Shown here: positions 32,880 to 41,568 of the stretch, in pieces
Layout: each line of letters starts with the position of its first letter
Position numbering within the stretch: position 1 is the stretch's first letter
From: DATBLE01 sp963734065
Lineage (GTDB): Bacteria > Actinomycetota > Thermoleophilia > Gaiellales > Gaiellaceae
Reading direction: 5' to 3'
DNA: 64,000 nucleotides
NCBI GenBank assembly: GCA_963734065.1
Contig: CAVTFN010000003.1
Location: 434,001 to 498,000, forward strand
Notes under the pieces: model-generated
The model's database searches: none
What the model was told of the DNA's origin: nothing
Seen by the model: the letters and a program-made list of their open reading frames with translations, nothing else
Position numbers and translations under genes: made by a program

Positions 32880-34241
32880 TCATCCCTGGCTGAGCACCCA
32901 TAGCCCGCCGACGGTGAAGAGGACCATGAGCACGAGCATCGGGTACTGCGTCCACAGCGCCATCTTCGGCGTGTGGAAGAGGCCGACGGCGCGGTCGTGG
33001 GCGACGGCGAGGCCGGCGACGTGACCGATCACGAGCGCGCCCACCTGCACGTACCAGATCATGTGCGGGGTCAGGAAGGTGAAGTTCGGCTGGAAGTCGG
33101 TCGTGCCGAAGATGTCCCAGCTCCGGCCCCAGGGATTCGAGAGCAGCCGCACCCCGACCTCACCCTGGTAGATCAGCAGCGAGAAGTAGTGGGCGATCAC
33201 GTAGACGAACGCGATCGGGATCAGGCTGTCGATGAACTCCTGCGAGAGCGGCCGCCGTTCCGCGATCGACTCGGTGCCGTACACGGCGAGCCGGAACGCG
33301 ATGCCCACGAACGCGACGCACAGGAGCAGCCCGCCGAGATTCATCAGCTGGCCGACGAGGTCGGCCAGGCTCGGCCTGTCGATCAGGTCGACCTGGACGT
33401 TGTAGTAGCGGTTCTGCCAGATGCTCGTCCGGCTGAAGCCGTCGAAGAACGTCGAGCCGAGCATCACGCCGACCATGGCGATCGTCCCGGGCGTCGGATC
33501 GCTGAGGGAGAGCCCCGAGAACGGCGTCCGCACGACCAACTGGCCGTCGTCGCGGCGGCCGAACCAGCTGATCCGCGAGAGCAGCATGAAGTCGACCGCG
33601 AAGCCGTCGCCGTTCCTGAACCACGCGTCGGAGCCGAACGCGGCCGCCCCGGCCCAGGTCACGGCGCTGTAGATCGCAATTGCAAGCGCCATCGCCCGCG
33701 GGTCGGACGGGTTGCTGAAGCTCAGCTCCATGGTCACGAAGGCGAGCAGCAGCACCGCGGCGGGCCAGCGGCCGAGCCGCGCCGGGTAGTCGAACGGCGC
33801 CTCGCCCCACAACCCGAGGCGCCGGAGCGTCCAGCCGAGACCCCGGGCTCCCGCGCGCCAGGGGTCGAGCACCCTCCAGACGTTGCCGAACAGGACGACG
33901 GCGATCGGCATGAAGATCCAGAAGTAGACGTAGACGAAGGTAGGCGTGAAGTTCACGCCGCTGTCGTTCTTGCCGACCAGCGCTCCCAGCCACAGGAAGA
34001 CGAGCAGCGCGAACGAGATCGCGCCGACGACGACATGGAGCGGGGTGGAGAGGAGGAACCGCTGGAGCCCCTGGGGAAGCGGACGGCCGTTGCGCCGCTC
34101 GGCGAGCACCGGCTTCCGCCAGAGGAACGCCAGCGCGGCGAACGAGACGACCAGCACGCCCGCGGCGCCGTAGTAGAAGACGTAACGCGGGACCGGGAGG
34201 TCGCGGATGCCGCCGATCCCGTGGGCGAGGATCCAGGTCAC
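32880..34241 (-). CDS. Polytopic membrane protein (sometimes labelled fenitrothion hydrolase), unknown
   Basis: A 453-residue protein with about ten to twelve hydrophobic helices, such as YVFYYGAAGVLVVSFAALAF, VVVGAISFALLVFLWLGALV, FVYVYFWIFMPIAVVLFGNV and PMLVLMVLFTVGGLWVLSQG. Conserved-looking polar stretches are VWRVLDPWRAG, GTTDFQPNFTFLTPHMIWYV and FDGFSRTSIWQNRYY. Homologues in Thermoleophilia carry the name fenitrothion hydrolase, which I doubt for a membrane protein of this shape. It overlaps both neighbours by ATGA-type junctions in the order cupredoxin lipoprotein, this gene, small membrane protein, suggesting one complex. Confidence 0.75.
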   Translation of the reverse strand: MTWILAHGIGGIRDLPVPRYVFYYGAAGVLVVSFAALAFLWRKPVLAERRNGRPLPQGLQRFLLSTPLHVVVGAISFALLVFLWLGALVGKNDSGVNFTPTFVYVYFWIFMPIAVVLFGNVWRVLDPWRAGARGLGWTLRRLGLWGEAPFDYPARLGRWPAAVLLLAFVTMELSFSNPSDPRAMALAIAIYSAVTWAGAAAFGSDAWFRNGDGFAVDFMLLSRISWFGRRDDGQLVVRTPFSGLSLSDPTPGTIAMVGVMLGSTFFDGFSRTSIWQNRYYNVQVDLIDRPSLADLVGQLMNLGGLLLCVAFVGIAFRLAVYGTESIAERRPLSQEFIDSLIPIAFVYVIAHYFSLLIYQGEVGVRLLSNPWGRSWDIFGTTDFQPNFTFLTPHMIWYVQVGALVIGHVAGLAVAHDRAVGLFHTPKMALWTQYPMLVLMVLFTVGGLWVLSQG

Positions 34242-34681
34242 TCGACGGTGAACTCGACGATCTGGAGCTTCCGATCCTCCAGCTCGGCCTCGAACACGCC
34301 CGTGATCGTCGCCGGGAAGACGATGCGGACGGTGCCGCCCGGCTCGACGTCCTTGTGCAGGTCGTAGCCGTGGACGTGCACCTCGTCGGCGACGTCGGAG
34401 TGGACGACGATCGCGACCTTCTGGCCCTTCTTCACGGTGGCGCGCTGGATGCCGCCGACCGGCTTGCCGCCCTTGACCAGCACGTGGATCGTCACGGGCG
34501 CGGCGACGCTCGTGGTCGTCGTCGTGGTGGTGGTGGTCGTGGCCGTCGTGGTCGTGCTCGGAGCGGTCGTCGTCGACGGTGCCGTGGTCGACGTGGTCGC
34601 CGCCGAGTTCTTGCTGCCCCCGCCGCAGCCGGCGAGGGCGAAGGCTCCTGCGGCGAGCAGGAGCGGAATCGAGTACCGCAC
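34238..34681 (-). CDS. Lipoprotein with Thr-rich linker and cupredoxin-like domain
   Basis: A 147-residue exported lipoprotein: signal and lipobox (IPLLLAAGAFALAGC), a linker of Thr/Ser/Ala repeats (~25-60), then a beta domain (APVTIHVLVKGGKPVGGIQR, KKGQKVAIVVHSDVADEVHV, HGYDLHKDVEPGGTVRIVFP, ATITGVFEAELED). The order of strands and HVHGYD resemble cupredoxin_1 domains, with His residues that might bind copper. The GTG start has AAGGAGGAGG upstream. Its stop overlaps the start of the polytopic membrane protein (ATGA), so they are translated together. Confidence 0.8.
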   Translation of the reverse strand: MRYSIPLLLAAGAFALAGCGGGSKNSAATTSTTAPSTTTAPSTTTTATTTTTTTTTTSVAAPVTIHVLVKGGKPVGGIQRATVKKGQKVAIVVHSDVADEVHVHGYDLHKDVEPGGTVRIVFPATITGVFEAELEDRKLQIVEFTVE

Positions 34682-34725
34682 GGGAACCTCCTCCTTACGT
34701 TTCGAGTGCCGAGCCGGAAGAGCGC

Positions 34726-35280
34726 TCAGCGAGGAGGTGCGCGCCCGCGCCGACGGGATGCGAGCTGGGCCGGCGCCGGTGCGTACGCGCCGGCCGGCGC
34801 CGGAATCGGTATGGGGCGCAGCGCGAACGACGGGCGGGCAGCGAGGCCGGAGGCCGCCTCGTCGACCGCACGCAGCAACGTGCGGGCGGCGAAGAAGCCG
34901 AGGAGTGCGATCGGGATCTGGGCGGCGAGCCCGACGTACACGGCCGGCTCGAGCACGGCGTGCGCCGGCAGCCCGACGGCGAGCCGCTCGATCAGCTCCT
35001 GCGCGAGGAACGCCACCGGCGGGATCAGGGCGAAGGGCCAGGCGGCCGGACGGCCCTGGAGGCGCCCGCTCGCGCGCAGGCCGAGCGCGAGCACGAGGAC
35101 GGCCACGCAGAGCGCCAGGAACTGGGGCGCGTAGCCGAGATAGCCGTGCGCGAGGGCGTCGCGCCGGCTCGACCCGACGAGCGCGTAGCCGGCGGCGTGA
35201 CCGGCCAGCGTTCCGGCCGCGGCCAGCGGTAGCGAGCACGCGAGCAGCGCACGCTTCCTCACGCTGAGAGCGTACGTCAC
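34726..35280 (-). CDS. Four-helix membrane protein, unknown
   Basis: A 184-residue protein with four hydrophobic segments: ALLACSLPLAAAGTLAGHAA, APQFLALCVAVLVLALGL, PFALIPPVAFLAQELIERLA and YVGLAAQIPIALLGFFAART, then an Ala/Pro-rich tail. No family recognised. It probably heads the envelope operon that continues with the cupredoxin lipoprotein 44 bases on. Start may be the GTG at 35280 or the one at 35262. It diverges from ferritin. Confidence 0.6.
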   Translation of the reverse strand: MTYALSVRKRALLACSLPLAAAGTLAGHAAGYALVGSSRRDALAHGYLGYAPQFLALCVAVLVLALGLRASGRLQGRPAAWPFALIPPVAFLAQELIERLAVGLPAHAVLEPAVYVGLAAQIPIALLGFFAARTLLRAVDEAASGLAARPSFALRPIPIPAPAGAYAPAPAQLASRRRGRAPPR

Positions 35281-35300
35281 GCGGCGATAGAGTGGTTTCC

Positions 35301-35831
35301 ATGGCCGGGTTCCACGACGCCGTCAACGAGCAGATCGGACACGAGTTCGCCGCCTCGCAGCAGTACATCGCGATCGCCGTCTGGTTCGACGCCGAGACGC
35401 TCCCCAACCTCGCCGCGCACTTCTACCGCCAGGCGGTGGAGGAGCGGAACCACGCGATGATGCTCGTCCAGTTCCTGCTCGACGCCGACCGTCCCGTCGC
35501 GATCCCGGCCGTGACCGCTCCGAAGACCGACTTCTCGACCGCCGCCGAGCCCGTCGCGGTTGCGCTCGACCAGGAGAAGCGCGTCACCGAGCAGATCGCC
35601 GGCCTGCTGAAGCTCGCCCGGGACGAGGGCGACTTCGTCGGCGAGGAGGCGATGCACTGGTTCCTCAAGGAGCAGCGCGAGGAGGTCTCGTCGATGAGCG
35701 ACCTGCTCCGTCTCGTCGAACGTGCGCTGGAGTCGAACATCCTGCTCGCGGAGGACTCGCTCGCCCGGACGCCGGTCGGCGACCAGGGCGTCGACGCGTC
35801 CGCGCCGCCCGCTGCCGGCGGCGCGCTCTAG
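35301..35831 (+). CDS. Ferritin-like iron storage protein
   Basis: A 176-residue four-helix ferritin. Helix A: MAGFHDAVNEQIGHEFAASQ with the ferroxidase Glu; helix B: HFYRQAVEERNHAMMLVQFL (ExxH); helix C: VAVALDQEKRVTEQIAGLLK; helix D: DFVGEEAMHWFLKEQREEVS. These give the non-haem ferritin diiron ligands. It stores iron and oxidises Fe(II). It has an unusual Ala/Pro-rich C-terminus. The ATG at 35301 is preferred over a GTG three codons earlier. Confidence 0.94.
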   Translation: MAGFHDAVNEQIGHEFAASQQYIAIAVWFDAETLPNLAAHFYRQAVEERNHAMMLVQFLLDADRPVAIPAVTAPKTDFSTAAEPVAVALDQEKRVTEQIAGLLKLARDEGDFVGEEAMHWFLKEQREEVSSMSDLLRLVERALESNILLAEDSLARTPVGDQGVDASAPPAAGGAL

Positions 35832-35844
35832 GTTCGAGCGGAAG

Positions 35845-35872
35845 GCAGTGACAGGCTTAAGCCTGTCACTGC
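35845..35872. repeat. Dispersed palindrome (family A) between convergent genes
   Basis: A 28-base perfect palindrome whose central 24 bases are identical to 29440-29463 (arms AGTGACAGGCTT and AAGCCTGTCACT), here extended by GC on both sides. It fills the space between the ferritin and M3 peptidase stops and may serve as a two-way terminator or RNA end stabiliser. Confidence 0.9.
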
Positions 35873-35878
35873 TGTGAC

Positions 35879-37372
35879 CTACGCCGCGGCCAGAGAGTCA
35901 CGCACGTACTCGGTGACCGCCTCGAGCTCGATCTCGGCCGAGGTCAGCTCCTTCAGCAGCTCGTCGGCTGTCGGGCGCTGGCCCTCCGACCAGAGCTCGC
36001 GCAGGAGGGAGCCCGCGTCGCGCCGGGTGAACCACGTCGAGCCGAACTTCTCCCGGAAGAACCGCTTCAGCGCCGCCTCGAACGCCCAGGCGCGGACGTA
36101 CTCGGTCGAGTAGAAGCCGGCATCGACGTCGCCGAGGTAGTCGGTGGGACTGGGCTCGATCTTCAGGGCGTCGCCGAGGATCTCGACGTAGCGCTTCTGC
36201 AGCGGCCGTGGATCCTCGGCGGCGTGCAGCTCGAGCTCGTACAGCACCTTCGCGCAGTAGCGGCGGACGAGGTAGAGCAGGCCGGTCGCGCTCTCGGCGA
36301 CGAATTCGCTCGGCCTCGGCACGTCGAGGCGCCGGTTCAGCCAGGCGGCGTCCTGGACGAGGTGCTCCATCAGCATCGCCCAGCCCTCGGTGACGGCGAA
36401 GTCGCCGAGCCGCCGCTCCTCGACGGGAAGGTCGGCACGCGTGTGGGCGAAGTGCTCGGTGTGGCCGGCCTCGTGGAAGAGCGCGCGCCAGTCGTCGACG
36501 CCGCCGATCGGCTGGATCACGAGCACGACCCGCTGGGGCACCTCGATCGGCGAGCAGAACGCACGCGGTGTCTTCTTCTCGCGCTGCTCGACGTCGAGCT
36601 CGACGTTCTCCTGTGCATGGAGGTCGACGCCGAGGTCGGCGAGAGTCGCCTCGAGCGCCGGCAGCATCCGGTCACCGGGGAAGGACGGATCCCATTCGGG
36701 CGCCCGGAAGACACGTGCGACGTCGAAGCGCTGCGCCTCGGCCAGCCCGACGCCGACGCGCTCGCGGAAGAGCCGGTCGCCGGCGTCCTCCCACATCCGC
36801 TCGGTCGCGTCCAGGAACGCACGGCATTGCTCGCCCATCTCGTCCAGCCGGAAGCCGAAGCGGCGATGGAGCTCGACGTAGTCGGGCGCACCCAGCGCGT
36901 GCACGGCCTCGGTCACGACCTGTGCCGCCTCGAGCTGGACCGGCAGCAGGTGCTCGTCGGTGAGCGCGTTGCGCGCGTTCTCGAGCCGCTGCCGCTTGGC
37001 GCGGTCGGGCTCGTTCGCGATCGTCGGGCGGAGCATCCGGTAAGGAACCTGGTCGCCGTCGACGGTCGCGGTCAGCTCGGCCTCGAGGCGCGCGGAGCGC
37101 TCCTCGAAGTCGCGGGTCAGGTTGCCGAGGTAACCGGAGCACGCGAACTTCCAGAGCTCGCGCACGCGGCGGTCGCCGTCGACCGCCGAGCCGACGCGGT
37201 TCGCCTGGTCGAGGCTGGTCAGCTCGCCGAAGCGCTCGTAGATCGGGACGAGGTCGAGCGAGTCCTTGTGGCCGGCGAAATGGAGGTAGTACTCCTCGTC
37301 GATCGCCGCGATGAACCGATCCGCCTGCTCGCGGTAGTCGTCCAGCTCGCGTGGGGTCGGCACGGCCGTCAA
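35879..37372 (-). CDS. M3-like zinc metallopeptidase (oligopeptidase F/thimet type)
   Basis: A 497-residue cytoplasmic peptidase. The zinc site is WRALFHEAGHTEHFAHTRAD (HExGH), with the third ligand likely in RLGDFAVTEGWAMLMEHLVQ. The C-terminal region (GFYSTEYVRAWAFEAALKRF) fits the M3 fold. It lacks signal peptide or membrane helices. Probably degrades oligopeptides. The start is a TTG at 37372 or the GTG at 37363 (VPTPRELDDYREQ); the latter seems as likely. Divergent from yjbQ. Confidence 0.85.
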   Translation of the reverse strand: MTAVPTPRELDDYREQADRFIAAIDEEYYLHFAGHKDSLDLVPIYERFGELTSLDQANRVGSAVDGDRRVRELWKFACSGYLGNLTRDFEERSARLEAELTATVDGDQVPYRMLRPTIANEPDRAKRQRLENARNALTDEHLLPVQLEAAQVVTEAVHALGAPDYVELHRRFGFRLDEMGEQCRAFLDATERMWEDAGDRLFRERVGVGLAEAQRFDVARVFRAPEWDPSFPGDRMLPALEATLADLGVDLHAQENVELDVEQREKKTPRAFCSPIEVPQRVVLVIQPIGGVDDWRALFHEAGHTEHFAHTRADLPVEERRLGDFAVTEGWAMLMEHLVQDAAWLNRRLDVPRPSEFVAESATGLLYLVRRYCAKVLYELELHAAEDPRPLQKRYVEILGDALKIEPSPTDYLGDVDAGFYSTEYVRAWAFEAALKRFFREKFGSTWFTRRDAGSLLRELWSEGQRPTADELLKELTSAEIELEAVTEYVRDSLAAA

Positions 37373-37391
37373 GGTCGCCTAGGATACCCGC

Positions 37392-37793
37392 GTGCGGCGG
37401 ATCTCCATCACCACGGACCGGAAGACCCAGCTGGTCGACATCACCGCGCAGGTGCAGGACGCGCTCGCCGACGCGAACGGCGCGTCGGCCGCGCTCGTCT
37501 ACGTCCCGCACACGACGGCCGGCGTGACGATCAACGAAGGCGCCGACCCGCTGGTCGCCCGCGACCTCGAGGCGGCCCTCCAGAAGATCGTGGACGACGG
37601 CTGGCCGTGGCAGCACGTCGAGGACCCCGACGGCCCGAACGCCCCCTCGCACGTTCGTGGCTCGCTGATCGGCCCGCAGGTGCTCGTCCCGATCGACGGC
37701 GGCAAGCTCGGCCTCGGCCGCTGGCAGGGGATCTTCTTCTGCGAGTTCGACGGCCCGCGCGAGCGCAACGTCTTCGTCACGACGCTGAGCTGA
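37392..37793 (+). CDS. yjbQ: YjbQ family protein (UPF0047, secondary thiamine phosphate synthase-like)
   Basis: A 133-residue homologue of YjbQ, which can weakly replace thiamine phosphate synthase but whose true role is unsettled. Marks: ALVYVPHTTAGVTINEGADP with the conserved HTT, PSHVRGSLIGPQVLVPIDGG with the metal-ligand His, LGRWQGIFFCEFDGPRERNV. GTG start. It is followed after four bases by the rRNA methyltransferase gene, so they form an operon. Confidence 0.95.
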   Translation: MRRISITTDRKTQLVDITAQVQDALADANGASAALVYVPHTTAGVTINEGADPLVARDLEAALQKIVDDGWPWQHVEDPDGPNAPSHVRGSLIGPQVLVPIDGGKLGLGRWQGIFFCEFDGPRERNVFVTTLS

Positions 37794-37797
37794 GCCG

Positions 37798-39165
37798 GTG
37801 GCTGCCCCCGTCTCCAGGGGAGACGAGCTCGAGCTGCACGTCGACTCGCTCGCCTACGGCGGGAACGGCGTCGCGCGGTTGAACGGGTTCGTCGTCTTCG
37901 TCCGGCGCGGCCTGCCCGGGGACACCGTGCGCGCGACCGTGACGAAGGTCAAGCGCGGATTCGCCGAGGCGACTGCGACCGAGGTGGTGACGGCCGGGGC
38001 ACCGCGGGTCGACGCGCCGTGCGCGCACTACCCCGCGTGCGGCGGCTGCCGCTTTCAGGACCTCGCGTACGAGGCGCAGATCGCCGCGAAGCAGGAGCAG
38101 GTGCGGGACGCGCTCGTTCGGATCGGACGCGTCGCCGACCCGCCGCTCGAGCCGATCCTCCCGGCCGAGTCGCAGTTCCACTACCGGAACAAGCTGGAGT
38201 ACTCGTTCACCGGCACGCCACGCGGGGCCGCTCTCGGCTTCCACCGGGCCGGACGCTGGGACGAGGTGCTCGAGGTCGAGCGCTGCTGGCTCACCACCGA
38301 CCTCGGCAACGCGATCCGCGAGACCGTCCGCGACTGGGCACAGGAGGAGGGGCTGCCGGCGTTCGACCAGGAGGTGCAGACCGGCTACCTGCGCCACCTC
38401 GTCGTCCGCGAGGGTCGCAACACCGGCCAGGCGCTCGTCCAGCTCGTCACCGCGCCGGGGGACCTGCAGGGAGCGGATCGGCTGGTGGAGGCGCTGCGGG
38501 CGTTCCCGGAGGTGCGCTCGATCCACTGGGCGGTCAACGACTCGCCCGCCGAGGTGACGAACCTGCCCTCGAACCTGCTCTGGGGCGAGGAGGCGATCGA
38601 GGAGGAGCTGCTCGGCCTGCGCTACCGCGTCCGGCCCAACGCCTTCCTTCAGACCAACACGGCCATGGCCGAGCGGCTCTACGAGCTGGCGATCGACTAC
38701 GCGGAGCTGACCGGTGGCGAGACTGTCTACGACCTCTACTGCGGCATCGGCTCGATCGGGCTGTCGATGGCCTCACGGGCGCTGACGGTGTGGGGGGTGG
38801 ACGTGTCGGAGGAGTCGATTGCATGCGCGATCGAGAACGCGAGCCTGAACGGCGTCACGAACGCCGCGTTCTTCGCTGGCGAGGTCGGCCGGTCGCTCGA
38901 GGATCTGGCCGAGCGCGCCGGGCCGCCGAACGTGGCCGTCGTCGACCCTCCGCGGGCAGGCCTGTCGGGGAAGGCGCTGCGCGCCCTCGCGCGGCTGGAG
39001 GCGCCGAGGATCGTCTACGTGTCGTGCAACCCGACCACGCTGGCCGGGAACGTGAAGGACCTCGTAGCCGACTGGGGCTACACGCTCGTCCGCTCCCGCC
39101 CGGTGGACATGTTCCCGCACACGCCGCACGTCGAGAGCGTGTCGCTGCTGGTTCGGCCTGCCTAG
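37798..39165 (+). CDS. TrmA/RlmD-family RNA uracil-C5 methyltransferase
   Basis: A 455-residue SAM-dependent methyltransferase for a uracil in 23S rRNA (RlmD/RlmCD type) or tRNA. Residues ~1-60 form a TRAM domain (DELELHVDSLAYGGNGVARL). The iron-sulfur cluster cysteines are in CAHYPACGGCRF. The SAM domain has VYDLYCGIGSIGLSMASRA and VAVVDPPRAGLSGKALRAL; the catalytic Cys is in VYVSCNPTTLAGNVKDLVAD. GTG start four bases after yjbQ. Its stop codon touches the first of two dispersed palindromes. Confidence 0.95.
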   Translation: MAAPVSRGDELELHVDSLAYGGNGVARLNGFVVFVRRGLPGDTVRATVTKVKRGFAEATATEVVTAGAPRVDAPCAHYPACGGCRFQDLAYEAQIAAKQEQVRDALVRIGRVADPPLEPILPAESQFHYRNKLEYSFTGTPRGAALGFHRAGRWDEVLEVERCWLTTDLGNAIRETVRDWAQEEGLPAFDQEVQTGYLRHLVVREGRNTGQALVQLVTAPGDLQGADRLVEALRAFPEVRSIHWAVNDSPAEVTNLPSNLLWGEEAIEEELLGLRYRVRPNAFLQTNTAMAERLYELAIDYAELTGGETVYDLYCGIGSIGLSMASRALTVWGVDVSEESIACAIENASLNGVTNAAFFAGEVGRSLEDLAERAGPPNVAVVDPPRAGLSGKALRALARLEAPRIVYVSCNPTTLAGNVKDLVADWGYTLVRSRPVDMFPHTPHVESVSLLVRPA

Positions 39166-39192
39166 GGACTGTCCCCGAAGGGGACTGTCCCC
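39165..39192. repeat. Dispersed palindrome (family B), GGGGACTGTCCCC doublet
   Basis: Two tandem copies of the self-complementary unit (G)GGGACTGTCCCC around GAAG. It begins at the last base of the methyltransferase stop codon. Confidence 0.85.
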
Positions 39193-39219
39193 GCAGAAAC
39201 GGTTGCGTGACCACCCGGT

Positions 39220-39246
39220 GGGTCAGACCCCTGCGGGGTCAGACCC
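39220..39246. repeat. Dispersed palindrome (family B), GGGTCAGACCC doublet
   Basis: Two copies of GGGTCAGACCC facing each other around CTGCGG. The same 27 bases recur exactly at 55452-55478, 16 kb away. It lies just before the LLM oxidoreductase start. Confidence 0.9.
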
Positions 39247-39258
39247 TAGGATCCAGGA

Positions 39259-40197
39259 ATGCGCTTCGTCCTGATGATCGAGGGCCAGGAGGGGGTTTCC
39301 TGGGACGAGTGGGTCGCCCTTGCGCGCGCGTGCGAGGAGCACGGCCTCGAGGGGCTCTTCCGCTCCGACCACTACCAGTCCGTCTTCGACGTCACCGGCC
39401 GCGGCTCGCTCGATGCCTGGGCGACGCTCGCCGGGCTCGCCGCGGTCACCGAGCGGATCCGGCTCGGCACGATGGTCTCGCCGGCGACCTTCCGGCGTCC
39501 GTCGGTGCTCTCGCGGATGGTCGTGACCGTCGACCACATCTCGGGCGGTCGGGTCGAGCTCGGTCTCGGCGCCGGCTGGAACCAGGCCGAGCACGAAGCG
39601 CACGGCTTTCCGTTCCCGGCTCTCGACGAACGGATCGCGATCCTCGAGGAGCAGCTCGAGATCGTGCACCGCCAGTGGACGGAGGAAGAGTTCTCGTTCC
39701 AGGGACGCCACTACCGGCTGGAACGGTGTCGGGCCGAGCCGAAGCCGCTGCAGCACCCGCGCCCGCCGATCGTCATGGGCGGGGCCGCCGGGCCGCGCGT
39801 GGCAGGGCTCGCGGCCCGCTGGGCCGACGAGTACAACACCCCGTTCGCGTCGGTGGAGCAGTGCCGCGAGCGGCGGGCGGCGATCGCGGACGCGTGCGAG
39901 CGCGAGGGGCGGAAGCCGATCACGTTCTCGTTGATGGCGGCGTGCTGCGTCGGCCGCGACGAGGCCGAGGTGCTCGAACGCGCGCGGCGCCGCCTGGAGC
40001 GGAGCGGCCGGGACGACGACCCCGCTGTCCTGCTCCAGCAGGACAATGTCCTCGTCGGGACCGTCGACCAGGTGGTGGCAAGACTGCGGGAGTACGGCGG
40101 CGCCGGGGTCGAGCGCGTCTTTCTCCAGCATCTCGACCACACCGATCTCGACATGGTGCGGCTGATCGGCGAGGCGGTCGTTACCGCGTTCGAGTGA
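39259..40197 (+). CDS. LLM-class (luciferase-like) F420-dependent oxidoreductase
   Basis: A 312-residue TIM-barrel flavin/F420 enzyme. Visible features: MRFVLMIEGQEGVSWDEWVA, GLEGLFRSDHYQSV, RIRLGTMVSPATFRRPSVLS, VTVDHISGGRVELGLGAGWN and HPRPPIVMGGAAGPRVAGLA, which are family-wide. The GAGWN and SxxF/F-like cofactor loops fit F420 use as in other actinobacterial members. Substrate unknown. Confidence 0.93.
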   Translation: MRFVLMIEGQEGVSWDEWVALARACEEHGLEGLFRSDHYQSVFDVTGRGSLDAWATLAGLAAVTERIRLGTMVSPATFRRPSVLSRMVVTVDHISGGRVELGLGAGWNQAEHEAHGFPFPALDERIAILEEQLEIVHRQWTEEEFSFQGRHYRLERCRAEPKPLQHPRPPIVMGGAAGPRVAGLAARWADEYNTPFASVEQCRERRAAIADACEREGRKPITFSLMAACCVGRDEAEVLERARRRLERSGRDDDPAVLLQQDNVLVGTVDQVVARLREYGGAGVERVFLQHLDHTDLDMVRLIGEAVVTAFE

Positions 40198-40282
40198 ATC
40201 GTGTTGCGGCTGTCCGGAACGTGAACTAACGTCGGGCGCGCAGATCCCCCGTTACGACAGGCGACTTCAAGGAGCCCGACAT

Positions 40283-40837
40283 ATGCGCGTTACCAGAATC
40301 ACGGCCCTGTGCCTCGTCCTGCTCGCTGCCCTGATGCTGGTGGCGGCAGGCTGCGGCAGCAGCAGCAAGAACTCGGCGGCCACCACGGAGGAGACGACAA
40401 CGGAGGCGGCGACCACCACCGAGGCCACGACCACCGAGGAGCCGACCACCGAAGCCACGACCACGGCGGCGGCGACGACCACGTCGGCGCTCGGCGGTCT
40501 GGTCGCAAGCGGCAAGTGCAAGGATCTCGCCAACCTCAGCCAGAAATACTCGCAGGCGCTGGGTGGCGCAAACGGCACCCAGGATCTGAAGAAGACGGCC
40601 CAGGCCCTCGAGGAGTTCGCGAACGACGCGCCCTCCGACATCAAGGGGGACTTCAAGGTCGTCGCCGACTACATGACGAAGATCGCAGGCGTCGTCGGCA
40701 ACCTCAAGCCGGGCCAGACGCCCGATCCAGCCACACTCGCGAAGCTGCAGAAGCTGTCGACCTCGATCGACACGCAGAAGCTCACGCAGGCCTCGCAGAA
40801 CATCACCGCCTGGGTCACGAAGAACTGCCACAGCTAG
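40283..40837 (+). CDS. Secreted lipoprotein with Thr/Glu-rich linker
   Basis: A 184-residue lipoprotein: signal and lipobox (ALCLVLLAALMLVAAGC), a linker of TTTEA/TTEEP repeats at ~35-70, and an alpha-helical domain (GKCKDLANLSQKYSQALGGA, LKKTAQALEEFANDAPSDIK, LAKLQKLSTSIDTQKLTQAS) with one Cys near each end (KCKD and NCHS) that may form a disulfide. AAGGAG precedes the ATG. No family function known; small helical lipoproteins like this are frequent in Thermoleophilia. Confidence 0.75.
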   Translation: MRVTRITALCLVLLAALMLVAAGCGSSSKNSAATTEETTTEAATTTEATTTEEPTTEATTTAAATTTSALGGLVASGKCKDLANLSQKYSQALGGANGTQDLKKTAQALEEFANDAPSDIKGDFKVVADYMTKIAGVVGNLKPGQTPDPATLAKLQKLSTSIDTQKLTQASQNITAWVTKNCHS

Positions 40838-41568
40838 CCGTAGCGACGGCGGGGGTCGTCCTGGCGACGGCCCCCGCCTCGCACTTGCGCCCAGATCAGA
40901 TCCGCGTTCGGGACCAGGAACCCCACCGAGAGCGCCGGCAATGCCGGTAGGCCGGCTACGTCTGCCCAGACCGTGATCGCGATGGTCGCACCCAGGGCGC
41001 CGACCATCGCCAGCCACGTCCACCCCGGGCGGAGCCTGAACCGAACGGCGGCAGCGAGGTAGAGCGCGAAGAAGAGGACGTCGGGGATGCCGAGCCGCGG
41101 GCCGTTCGACTGGCCGGGCAGGACCCAGTAGACCGAGAAGGCGTCGAAGACGTTGGAGTGGTGCTCGACGATGTGGCCGGTCGGGCCGCGGAAGACGGAG
41201 TAGGCGTCCACGAAGGGGACGATCGCCGCGATCGCGACCAGCAGGACGAGCTCCTCGAAGAGCCCGAGGAACCAGAAGGCGAAGAACGTCACCGCCGCAA
41301 GCTTGGCGGCGTTCGCGAGCACCTCGAGGTCGCCGACCTCGGCCAGGATCGCCAGCGCGGCCAGGGAGCCCGCGAGTGGAAGCAGCCGACGAGCACGGCA
41401 GAGCGGCAGCACGATCCAGTCGAACAGGAACACGGCCGGCATCAGCACGAACGCGAGGAGCGCCACTTCCCACCAGAGCGGGATCCGCGGCAGGGAGTCG
41501 GCCGTGAAGTACCAGGCCGCGCCGGCTCCGAACCAGGCCGCGAGCGCGACCGAGCGCGAGCGACTCAA
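40834..41568 (-). CDS. Polytopic membrane protein, CPBP-like, coupled to UDG gene
   Basis: A 244-residue protein with about seven hydrophobic segments (VALAAWFGAGAAWYFTADSL, WEVALLAFVLMPAVFLFDWI, LGLFEELVLLVAIAAIVPF, PDVLFFALYLAAAVRFRL). FEE followed later by HIVEHHSNVFDAFSVYW hints at a distant CPBP/PrsW protease layout, unproven. The TTG start overlaps the UDG stop (TTGA). Confidence 0.6.
   Translation of the reverse strand: MSRSRSVALAAWFGAGAAWYFTADSLPRIPLWWEVALLAFVLMPAVFLFDWIVLPLCRARRLLPLAGSLAALAILAEVGDLEVLANAAKLAAVTFFAFWFLGLFEELVLLVAIAAIVPFVDAYSVFRGPTGHIVEHHSNVFDAFSVYWVLPGQSNGPRLGIPDVLFFALYLAAAVRFRLRPGWTWLAMVGALGATIAITVWADVAGLPALPALSVGFLVPNADLIWAQVRGGGRRQDDPRRRYG

Noticed and set aside
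34500..34600. GTC/GGT-rich stretch as a tandem DNA repeat
   Set aside because: It codes for the Thr-rich linker of a lipoprotein; the same style recurs in the lipoprotein at 40283.
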